10,854 nucleotides of DNA. Origin: Hyphomicrobiales bacterium (GTDB lineage: Bacteria; Pseudomonadota; Alphaproteobacteria; Rhizobiales; SZUA-8). The position numbers and the translations under genes are program-made. The DNA is taken from NCBI GenBank assembly GCA_003232175.1, contig QILX01000367.1, forward strand, positions 1-10,854, written 5' to 3'. Shown here piece after piece: positions 1 to 7,305 of this stretch. The notes below the pieces were generated by a model. It was not told where the DNA came from and did no database searches. It was given only the letters and a program-made list of their open reading frames with translations. Every line of letters begins with the position of its first letter. Position 1 is the stretch's first letter.

Positions 1-250
1 GACGCCCCCGCATCAAGCACCCGCGACGCCGTTCCCCAATCGCTTAAGGGAATGCGCACAATGGCAGGCTTTCCAGCCAGCGCCACGGCACTGATGCAGT
101 GGCATATCCCTTCGACGGAATGAAGGCCGTGCTGCATATCCAAGGTTACGGTGTCAAATCCGGCCCGCGCCAGGGTCTCGGCGTGAAGCGGGTCCGTCCA
201 TCCAGCCCAGGCGTTTCTCCTGTCGCCAGCTGGTCCGCGAGGGTTTTCAT
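1..250 (-). pseudogene. HpcH/HpaI-type aldolase, N-terminal part, apparent frameshift, cut by window edge
   Basis: This is the 5' part of a class II pyruvate-dependent aldolase of the HpcH/HpaI family (citrate lyase beta / 2,4-dihydroxyhept-2-enedioate aldolase type), enzymes that cleave or form 2-keto-hydroxy acids using a divalent metal. From base 209 down to the edge one frame reads WAGWTDPLHAETLARAGFDT, then a DMQHG motif (family catalytic His region), VRIP (substrate Arg) and a D-AGA stretch, as expected for the first TIM-barrel strands. The natural start is the ATG at 248-250, which overlaps the zeta stop (ATGA) and reads MKTLADQLATGET. That frame is one base out of phase with the WAGW frame near 207-215 and hits a stop about 20 codons on. 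No start codon precedes WAGW in its own frame. Either a one-base deletion has inactivated the gene or the assembly has an error. The specific substrate cannot be told from this fragment. Confidence 0.72.
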
Positions 251-570
251 TTTCCGGCGTCGATCTGCGCCAGCGCTTCACTCATCAGCTCGTCCATGGT
301 GCGGCGGACCTGGTGATCGGTCTGCTCGACCCCTTTTGCGTTCAGATCGCCCTGAACTTTACGGAACACATCTTCATCGCCAGGTTCCTCGAAATCGGCC
401 TTCACCACTGATTTGGCGTACTCGGCCGCTTCAGTATCGGAAAGCCCCATCTTTTCGGCCGCCCAAAGGCCAAGCAGTTTGTTGCGCCGTGCTGTCGCCT
501 TGAACCTCAGCTCTTCATCATGGGCAAATTTCTTTTCAAAACCTTCTTGTCGCTTGTCAAAGCTCGACAT
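247..570 (-). CDS. F1Fo-ATPase inhibitor zeta subunit (DUF1476)
   Basis: This 107-residue soluble protein matches the alphaproteobacterial zeta family (formerly DUF1476). Its members bind F1 and block ATP hydrolysis by the ATP synthase, a role analogous to mitochondrial IF1 and bacterial epsilon. The N-terminus MSSFDKRQEGFEKKFAHDEE is the typical inhibitory segment, followed by an alanine-rich helical body (LLGLWAAEKMGL) and a conserved ADFEEPGDEDVFRKV stretch. Length is normal for the family (about 104-110). The ATG at 568-570 is preceded by AGGAGG (576-581, minus strand) with 5 bases between, so the start is firm. The stop overlaps the ATG of the downstream aldolase, implying a two-gene transcript. 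It is divergent from purC. Family assignment is strong; inhibitory activity in this organism is inferred from the family. Confidence 0.93.
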   Translation of the reverse strand: MSSFDKRQEGFEKKFAHDEELRFKATARRNKLLGLWAAEKMGLSDTEAAEYAKSVVKADFEEPGDEDVFRKVQGDLNAKGVEQTDHQVRRTMDELMSEALAQIDAGK

Positions 571-587
571 ACTCGCCTCCTGTTATC

Positions 588-616
588 ATTATAATCATCC
601 CCGATCGAAAGCTGCC
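588..616 (-). promoter_or_regulatory. Candidate promoter for the zeta gene
   Basis: On the minus strand a perfect TATAAT (588-593) lies 17 bases before the zeta ATG. A TTGGCA element sits upstream, with a 19-base spacer that is longer than ideal. Transcription would begin close to the AGGAGG ribosome binding site, giving a very short leader. The -10 match is good and the -35 spacing weak, so this is only a candidate. Confidence 0.35.
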
Positions 617-663
617 AACTGCCATCGACTTAACCGCAGGAGGTCACATTATCAATCACTTGA

Positions 664-692
664 TTGAAGAATCTCGCTTTTGCGCGGATAAT
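664..692 (+). promoter_or_regulatory. Candidate sigma-70 promoter for the pur operon
   Basis: TTGAAG (664-669) and GATAAT (687-692) are separated by 17 bases, a good vegetative promoter arrangement (4 of 6 matches to TTGACA, 5 of 6 to TATAAT). Transcription would start near 699, leaving a leader of about 170 bases before the purC ATG at 869. This comes from motif matching alone. Confidence 0.42.
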
Positions 693-868
693 GACCCGCC
701 CTCCCGCGTGTGTCGCAGTCAAATTTTCGAAACCGGGTTCGACTTGGACGGCGTTATGCTGTAAGCCAGCTCCCCAAGGTGGCTCATGGACCAGGATCCG
801 GTCAGCCTCGCCCCCCCAAAGATTTGCGCCTTATGACCTACCCAACCGACACGGGGATATTTCAACCC

Positions 869-1636
869 ATGAAGAGCCGCCGCCGCATTTATGAAGGCAA
901 AGCCAAGGTCCTTTATGAAGGGCCCGAACCCGGTACGCTGGTACAGCATTTCAAGGATGATGCCACCGCCTTCAACAATAAAAAACATGAACAAGTTGAC
1001 GGCAAGGGTGTGCTTAACAACCGCATCTCGGAACATCTGTTTTTGCGGCTGAATGAGATCGGTATCCCGAACCACTTCATCCGTCGCCTGAACATGCGCG
1101 AGCAACTCATCCGCGAGGTTGAAATCATCCCCCTTGAGGTGATCGTCCGCAATATCGCCGCCGGCTCGCTGTCCGCCCGCCTTGGGCTTGACGAGGGCAC
1201 TCCCCTGCCCCGGTCCATTGTCGAGTTTTGTTTCAAGGACGACAAGCTGGGCGATCCCATGGTGTCCGAAGAACATATCACCGCCTTTGGCTGGGCCAGC
1301 CCCCCCGAAATTGATGAGATCATGGCGCTGTCTTTGCGCATAAACGATTTTCTCTGCGGTCTATTTGTCGGCATCGGCATCCGCCTGGTCGATTTTAAAA
1401 TCGAGTTTGGCCGCCATTTCGAAAATGACATGATGCGCATTGTGTTGGCCGACGAAATCAGTCCTGACAGCTGCCGGCTGTGGGACATCAAAACCGAAGC
1501 CAAACTCGACAAGGATGTCTTTCGCCACGACCTTGGTGACCTTGCCGATGCCTATCGCGAAGTGGCCCGGCGGCTAGGAATTTTTTTCGATGCCGAACCC
1601 AAAGGCAGTGCGGGCCCAAAACTCGTCAAAACCTGA
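869..1636 (+). CDS. purC: Phosphoribosylaminoimidazole-succinocarboxamide synthase (SAICAR synthetase)
   Basis: PurC joins CAIR and aspartate with ATP to give SAICAR in cytosolic de novo purine synthesis. The 255-residue product has the N-terminal YEGKAK nucleotide-binding segment (8-13), KDDATAFNN (29-37), SAICAR synthetase signature LEVIVRNIAAGS (89-100), LVDFKIEFG (173-181) and LADEISPDSCRLWD (193-206), all intact and full length. I chose the ATG at 869 because family proteins begin with a short basic stretch before IYEGKAK; a GGGGA (853-857) lies upstream as a weak ribosome binding site. ATG at 833 and 710 are in frame but would add 12 or 53 residues unlike the family and lack a visible binding site. 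It is the first gene of the operon, 16 bases ahead of purS. Confidence 0.96.
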   Translation: MKSRRRIYEGKAKVLYEGPEPGTLVQHFKDDATAFNNKKHEQVDGKGVLNNRISEHLFLRLNEIGIPNHFIRRLNMREQLIREVEIIPLEVIVRNIAAGSLSARLGLDEGTPLPRSIVEFCFKDDKLGDPMVSEEHITAFGWASPPEIDEIMALSLRINDFLCGLFVGIGIRLVDFKIEFGRHFENDMMRIVLADEISPDSCRLWDIKTEAKLDKDVFRHDLGDLADAYREVARRLGIFFDAEPKGSAGPKLVKT

Positions 1637-1652
1637 GACCCGGGGAACACCC

Positions 1653-1898
1653 ATGAAAGCGGTGGTTAAAATCCGTCTGAAATCCGGAGTTCTGGACCCA
1701 CAGGGCAAAGCTACCCAGAATGCACTGGAAGCCCTTGGGTTTTCAGGTGTCAACGGCGTGCGACAAGGCAAAATCATTGAGATTGAGCTGGAGGGAACCG
1801 ATGCCGGAGCCGCTCGAGAGGACGTTGACCGCATGGCGCAGGCCCTGCTCGCCAATTCTGTAATCGAGAGTTATGAAATCGAGATTGACGGCCAATGA
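1653..1898 (+). CDS. purS: Phosphoribosylformylglycinamidine synthase subunit PurS
   Basis: PurS is the small structural subunit that bridges PurQ and small PurL in the split FGAM synthase found in Bacillus, archaea and Alphaproteobacteria. The 81-residue product starts MKAVVKIRLKSGVLDPQGKA and continues NALEALGF, the family hallmark, and ends with a second beta strand SYEIEIDG. Length is normal (about 80). The ATG at 1653 is chosen because it begins the family pattern; an earlier in-frame ATG at 1590 lies inside purC and would add 21 residues. A CGGGGAA sequence ahead of the start can serve as ribosome binding site. The stop overlaps the purQ ATG (ATGA), so the two are probably translationally coupled. 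Confidence 0.95.
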   Translation: MKAVVKIRLKSGVLDPQGKATQNALEALGFSGVNGVRQGKIIEIELEGTDAGAAREDVDRMAQALLANSVIESYEIEIDGQ

Positions 1899-2580
1899 AG
1901 GCCGCGGTCATCGTCTTTCCCGGCTCCAATTGCGACCGTGATGCAGCAGACGCCCTGACCTGGGTAACCGGGCGGCCACCGGCGATGGTGTGGCATACCT
2001 CGAACGAACTCCCAAATGTCGATCTCATCGTCATACCCGGTGGATTTACCCATGGCGACTATTTGCGCGTTGGCGCCATGGCGGCCACGGCGCCGATCAT
2101 GGGCGAGGTTTTCCGTGCCGGGATACGCGGCGTGCCTGTTCTTGGTATTTGCAACGGGTTTCAGATCCTGTGCGAGACGCGGCTTTTGCCCGGCGCCCTG
2201 ATGCGCAACGCCTCGCTTAATTTCATCTGCCGCGAGGTTAATCTCAAAATCGAAACCACCGCGACGCCCTTCACCCGGTCCTACCCGGATGGCGCGCTGG
2301 TGCGGCTTCCCATCGCCCACCATGACGGCAATTTTTTCGCCGATGAGGAGACCCTGAACCGTCTTGAAGGGGAAGGCCGGGTGGTATTCCGTTATGTGGA
2401 CAAAGCCGGAAAGCGCGTGCCTGCCGCCAACCCCAACGGCAGCCGCAACAATATTGCCGGAATTGCCAACGCCGCCGGGAACGTCCTTGGCCTGATGCCC
2501 CACCCCGAACGCGCCATCGATCCGGCGACAGGCGGTACGGACGGCACGGCGCTATTTGCCGGATTGCATGAGGCCTTGAG

Positions 2581-2584
<4 letters not shown>
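1895..2584 (+). CDS. purQ: Phosphoribosylformylglycinamidine synthase subunit PurQ (glutaminase)
   Basis: PurQ is the class I glutamine amidotransferase that releases ammonia from glutamine and passes it to PurL for conversion of FGAR to FGAM. The 229-residue product begins AVIVFPGSNCDRD, has the oxyanion region PGGFTHGDYLR (48-58), nucleophile Cys86 in GICNGFQ, and the His203/Glu205 pair in GLMPHPER, so the catalytic triad is complete. Length is typical for the stand-alone subunit. The ATG overlaps the purS stop by 4 bases. There is no strong ribosome binding site of its own, which fits coupling to purS. Its stop overlaps the purL ATG. Confidence 0.96.
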
Positions 2585-4791
<2,207 letters not shown>

Positions 4792-4836
4792 AGATTGGTG
4801 TCGGCGAGCAGGACAGACAAAAGGCGGGTGCGGCCC

Positions 4837-5076
4837 ATGGCGATGACGGCAGGCGAAATTGAAATATTGATCAAAGCGCGATTTCCTGACGCTGAGGTGA
4901 CAATCACCGACCTTGCCGGCGACGGCGACCATTATTCCGCCAATGTTATATCTTCGGCCTTTGCCGGCAAAAACCGTGTACAGCAGCACCAGTTGGTCTA
5001 TGAAGCCCTCAAAGGCTCCATGGATAAAAACCTGCACGCACTGGCGCTACAGACATCCGCCCCAAAAGACGCCTGA
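4837..5076 (+). CDS. BolA-family protein, Fe-S cluster partner of monothiol glutaredoxin
   Basis: This 79-residue protein is a BolA/IbaG/Fra2-type member. Such proteins bind a bridging [2Fe-2S] cluster with a CGFS glutaredoxin and act in iron-sulfur trafficking or iron sensing. It shows the early helix AGEIEILIKARFPDAEV, the loop GDHYSANVIS (His32, a candidate cluster ligand) and the signature QQHQLVYEALKGSMDKNLHA with invariant His51. The ATG at 4837 is preferred because family members begin just before a motif like MTAGEIE; ATG 4843 is a close alternative, while the upstream TTG (4795) and GTG (4798) would add unrelated residues. It follows purL by 45 bases and precedes grxD by 36, so it is probably the fifth gene of the operon. 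Confidence 0.9.
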   Translation: MAMTAGEIEILIKARFPDAEVTITDLAGDGDHYSANVISSAFAGKNRVQQHQLVYEALKGSMDKNLHALALQTSAPKDA

Positions 5077-5112
5077 GTGGCGATTTTGTGGGCAAAACTG
5101 AAAGGGAATGAA

Positions 5113-5469
5113 ATGGCCGAAAATGGCGATGGCGCAAATAGCGCGATTAAGGACTGGATCGGTGCCCAGGTGGAGGCCAAGAATGTCGTCCTGTTCATGA
5201 AGGGAACACCGCAAATCCCTCAATGCGGGTTCTCAGGCCAGATGGTCCAAATCCTCGATCATCTTGGGGTCGAGTTTGAAGGCATCAATGTTCTGAGCTC
5301 GGACGAATTGCGCCAGGGCATCAAGGACTACACCAACTGGCCGACAGTACCGCAACTTTACATCAAGGGTGAATTTGTCGGCGGCTGCGACATCGTCCGC
5401 GAAATGTTCCAGGAAGGCGAGCTTCAGACCATGCTGGCCGAAAAAGGGCTGGAAACCGCCACCGCGTAA
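5113..5469 (+). CDS. grxD: Monothiol glutaredoxin, Grx4/GrxD family
   Basis: This 118-residue cytosolic protein is a CGFS-type glutaredoxin that carries a glutathione-ligated [2Fe-2S] cluster and passes it to apo-proteins, usually together with BolA. It has the glutathione-contact Lys30 in FMKGTP, active site CGFS (38-41), the cis-proline TVP (78-80), and GGCDI (90-94), all family-defining. The ATG at 5113 has AAAGGGA (5101-5107) at 5 bases, a good ribosome binding site; the earlier in-frame GTG at 5077 would add 12 residues not typical of the family. It is the last gene of the operon and ends before the hairpin at 5507-5536. Confidence 0.95.
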   Translation: MAENGDGANSAIKDWIGAQVEAKNVVLFMKGTPQIPQCGFSGQMVQILDHLGVEFEGINVLSSDELRQGIKDYTNWPTVPQLYIKGEFVGGCDIVREMFQEGELQTMLAEKGLETATA

Positions 5470-5506
5470 ACCGGGATTTTTACCCTGTTACCCGAACCCG
5501 TTCATG

Positions 5507-5536
5507 AAAAAGGGCCGTCCCACAAGGGCGGCCCTT
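5507..5536 (-). terminator. Intrinsic terminator of rpsD, possibly bidirectional
   Basis: AAGGGCCG (5510-5517) plus CCC (5519-5521) pair with GGG (5526-5528) plus CGGCCCTT (5529-5536): 11 base pairs with one bulged base and an ACAA loop. On the minus strand the hairpin runs into TTTTT (5507-5511 complement), the classical arrangement for ending rpsD transcripts. On the plus strand it follows grxD by about 40 bases but has only two T directly after the stem, so termination of the pur operon there is less certain. Confidence 0.8.
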
Positions 5537-5561
5537 CGTAATTGGCGGCAATGCGGACTGA

Positions 5562-6179
5562 TCAGCGCGAGTAAAACTCGACCACCAGATTGGGCTCCAT
5601 CTGCACCGCGTAAGGCACATCAGCAAGGCCGGGCTGGCGGGTCAGGGTAGCGCGCATTTTACCGGGATCAATATCGAGATAATCCGGTACGTCGCGTTCG
5701 GGGCTGTCCATCGCTTCCAGAACGATACCGATTTCCCGGCTTTTTTCGCGGATTTCGACCATGTCGCCAACTTTAAGCCGGTAGCTGGGGATGTTGACCC
5801 GTTTGCCGTTGACCTTCACGTGGCCATGATTGACGAATTGGCGAGCGGCAAACACGGTGGGTACAAATTTGGCGCGGTAGACCGTTGCGTCAAGCCGGCG
5901 TTCCAGGAGGCCGATGAGATTTTCGCCCGTATCGCCCTTGACCCGCACAGCCTCACGATAGGTCGCCTTGAACTGCTTTTCGGTGATGTTGCCGTAATAA
6001 CCCTTAAGCTTCTGCTTGGCGCGAAGCTGGGTGCCAAAATCGGAAATCCGCCCCTTTCGCCGCTGGCCGTGCTGGCCAGGGCCATATTCGCGCCGGTTTA
6101 CCGGGCTTTTGGGGCGCCCCCAGATATTTTCACCCAGGCGGCGGTCGATCTTGTATTTCGATTGAATGCGCTTGCTCAA
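5562..6179 (-). CDS. rpsD: 30S ribosomal protein S4
   Basis: S4 binds the 5' domain of 16S rRNA and nucleates 30S assembly; in many bacteria it also regulates ribosomal protein translation. From the TTG at 6177-6179 the product is 205 residues and starts (M)SKRIQSKYKIDRRLGENIWG, exactly the alphaproteobacterial S4 beginning and usual length. YGPGQHGQRRKG (32-43), LRAKQKLKGYYGNI (52-65) and the S4 RNA-binding domain LLERRLDATVYRAKF (91-105) through RQFVNHGHVKVNGKRVNIPS (113-132) are present, ending VVEFYSR. The TTG is preceded by GGAGAG (6186-6191) at 6 bases. The frame stays open to an ATG at 6308, but the extra 43 residues (MAITSVTRDT...) do not belong to S4. Confidence 0.97.
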   Translation of the reverse strand: MSKRIQSKYKIDRRLGENIWGRPKSPVNRREYGPGQHGQRRKGRISDFGTQLRAKQKLKGYYGNITEKQFKATYREAVRVKGDTGENLIGLLERRLDATVYRAKFVPTVFAARQFVNHGHVKVNGKRVNIPSYRLKVGDMVEIREKSREIGIVLEAMDSPERDVPDYLDIDPGKMRATLTRQPGLADVPYAVQMEPNLVVEFYSR

Positions 6180-6185
6180 CTTTAT

Positions 6186-6191
6186 CTCTCC
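6186..6191 (-). promoter_or_regulatory. Ribosome binding site that fixes the rpsD TTG start
   Basis: GGAGAG on the minus strand lies 6 bases before the TTG at 6177-6179. The match and spacing are near ideal and coincide with the conserved S4 N-terminus, so this site decides between the TTG start and the longer ATG alternative at 6308. Confidence 0.82.
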
Positions 6192-6198
6192 ATTTCGC

Positions 6199-6213
6199 GG
6201 CGGATCGCCCGCC
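6199..6213 (-). promoter_or_regulatory. Small hairpin just upstream of the rpsD ribosome binding site
   Basis: GGCGG and CCGCC (6209-6213 and 6199-6203) form a 5-base-pair stem with a 5-base loop, ending 7 bases before the GGAGAG site. S4 is a translational repressor in other bacteria, so a leader structure here could matter, but the sequence alone does not show binding and GC-rich stems this short can arise by chance. Confidence 0.3.
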
Positions 6214-6306
6214 TTGAGAAACGTGTCCCTCCTTTGCCCCTGTTTTAAAGGGCTGACAGACAACGGCCGCAGCTCAGCCGTATCCCGGGTCACGCTTGTG
6301 ATTGCC

Positions 6307-6338
6307 AATAAAAGCGGGGCCAGCCGAAACCGCCCCGC
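6307..6338 (-). terminator. Intrinsic terminator downstream of the tRNA methyltransferase gene
   Basis: On the minus strand GCGGGGC (6332-6338) pairs with GCCCCGC (6314-6320) around an 11-base loop and is followed directly by TTTTATT (6307-6313). This is a good intrinsic terminator 60 bases beyond the stop of the methyltransferase gene and about 130 bases before rpsD. It suggests rpsD needs its own promoter or partial read-through. Confidence 0.7.
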
Positions 6339-6349
6339 GCTTGCGGAGT

Positions 6350-6378
6350 TTGCTACACGTTTGCGTAAAAGCTGTCAA
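6350..6378 (-). promoter_or_regulatory. Promoter-like TTGACA element between methyltransferase gene and terminator
   Basis: A perfect TTGACA (6373-6378, minus strand) is followed after 17 bases by TAGCAA (6350-6355), a poor -10. Transcription would start near 6343, immediately before the terminator stem at 6338. It could drive rpsD with attenuation or be chance. Confidence 0.28.
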
Positions 6379-6397
6379 ACACCAGCCCGCGTGAGTT

Positions 6398-7198
6398 TTA
6401 CTCCCGCCGTCGCTCGTGGGCTCGGGTGAGTGCGGAAACAACGCCGCGAAGGGTGCGCACGTCCTGCTCCGTGAGCCCTTCACGCTGGAACATATTGCGC
6501 AAGCTGCGCACCATGGAGGGGCGCTTTTCAACAGGCAGCAAAAATCCCGCATCGTCCAGGGCGCCTTCAAGATGTTCGAAAAACCCAATGAGTTCAGCCC
6601 TATTCGCCGGTCGGGTATCTCCCAGTTTCAACTCGCGCGCCGGCGCCTCCCCGTTGCGTGCCGCAAACCATTCATACCCGATCAGCAAAACCGCCTGCGC
6701 CAGATTGAGCGATCCAAATGCGGGATTGACCGGTACCGTCACAATTGCATCGGCAAGCGTTATATCGTCATTTGTCAGCCCGGCACGTTCGGCGCCGAAC
6801 TTTTGGCCACGGTTCATTTCCGCCAACAGGCGCATCGCCGCCGATTTGGGAGCAAATACCGTCTTGACCATATCCCGGGTGCGGACCGTGGTCGCCAGCA
6901 CGAGGGTCAAATCGGCCACGGCGGCCTCGGTACTGCGGTAAACCTTTGCCCCGTCGATAACCCAGTCGGCGCCGGAGGCCGCGGCCTGCGCTTTCTGAGA
7001 TGGCCAACCATCGCGCGGGGCGACAAGGCGTAAATCATCGAGGCCGAAATTGGCCATCGCCCGTGCCGCGGTACCGATATTCTCGCCCAGCTGTGGCCGA
7101 ACCAGCACAATTGCCGAGTTAAGTTTGGCTGCTCCTGGTCGGTTCCCGCCACGTCTGTCTTCGCCCCCGCTTGCCGCTTTGGATATTACTGTCCGCAC
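6398..7198 (-). CDS. trmJ: tRNA (cytidine/uridine-2'-O-)-methyltransferase, TrmJ type (SPOUT/TrmH family)
   Basis: This 266-residue protein belongs to the SpoU/TrmH SPOUT superfamily, which transfers methyl from AdoMet to a ribose 2'-OH; the TrmJ branch acts on position 32 of the tRNA anticodon loop. It shows motif 1 ENIGTAARAMANFGL (39-53), the FGAERAGLTNDD stretch (134-145, matching family FGRExxGL), and the knot motif VPVNPAFGSLNLAQAVLLIGYEW (split as 155-164 and 165-177). The C-terminal helical part includes RSLRNMFQREGLTEQDVRTLRGVV, typical of alphaproteobacterial TrmJ-like proteins. The start is GTG at 7196-7198: an in-frame TAA (7205-7207) lies just upstream and no other standard start precedes motif 1. 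Its ribosome binding site is poor (AAGG very close). It is divergent from icd. The exact target nucleotide is inferred. Confidence 0.87.
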   Translation of the reverse strand: MRTVISKAASGGEDRRGGNRPGAAKLNSAIVLVRPQLGENIGTAARAMANFGLDDLRLVAPRDGWPSQKAQAAASGADWVIDGAKVYRSTEAAVADLTLVLATTVRTRDMVKTVFAPKSAAMRLLAEMNRGQKFGAERAGLTNDDITLADAIVTVPVNPAFGSLNLAQAVLLIGYEWFAARNGEAPARELKLGDTRPANRAELIGFFEHLEGALDDAGFLLPVEKRPSMVRSLRNMFQREGLTEQDVRTLRGVVSALTRAHERRRE

Positions 7199-7305
7199 CG
7201 CCTTTTAACACGGCCACACCAATGGTATAGGGGGCGCGCGTTCCCGCGAATTGTTTAACCCGATTTCCGCCAAATGCATTTGCCCATGGCCGAGGAAGGA
7301 TCAAG

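Larger units (their letters stand above)
571..868. other. Divergent intergenic region between zeta and purC
   Basis: This 298-base stretch holds no gene I can support. One frame upstream of purC stays open from 710, but its conceptual peptide (MSQSNFRNRVRLGRR...) has no recognisable character and is not part of the PurC family. The region contains candidate promoters for both flanking operons, two short inverted repeats in the purC leader (764-768 with 780-784; 789-792 with 800-803) and a run of seven C at 811-817. I do not recognise a known riboswitch or small RNA. Confidence 0.6.

Noticed and set aside
99..503. Plus-strand open frame of 134 codons at the left end
   Set aside because: It is antisense to the aldolase fragment and zeta, both of which match known families; the conceptual product is Arg/Pro/Ser-rich with no motif.
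736..744. GGTTCGACT resembling a tRNA or tmRNA T-loop
   Set aside because: The flanking bases do not form a 5-base-pair T-stem and no acceptor, anticodon or D-arm can be built around it.
710..868. In-frame N-terminal extension of PurC (53 residues)
   Set aside because: The extra residues are basic and proline-rich, are unlike any PurC start I know, and have no ribosome binding site at 710; the family begins just before IYEGKAK.
719..1276. Minus-strand open frame of 185 codons across the purC 5' region
   Set aside because: It lies antisense to clearly coding purC, lacks recognisable motifs and spans the intergenic region; it is a shadow of GC-rich coding sequence.
6180..6308. Upstream 43-codon extension of rpsD to ATG 6306-6308
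   Set aside because: S4 is 205 residues in relatives and the TTG start has its own well-spaced GGAGAG; the extension covers the leader and has no S4 similarity.
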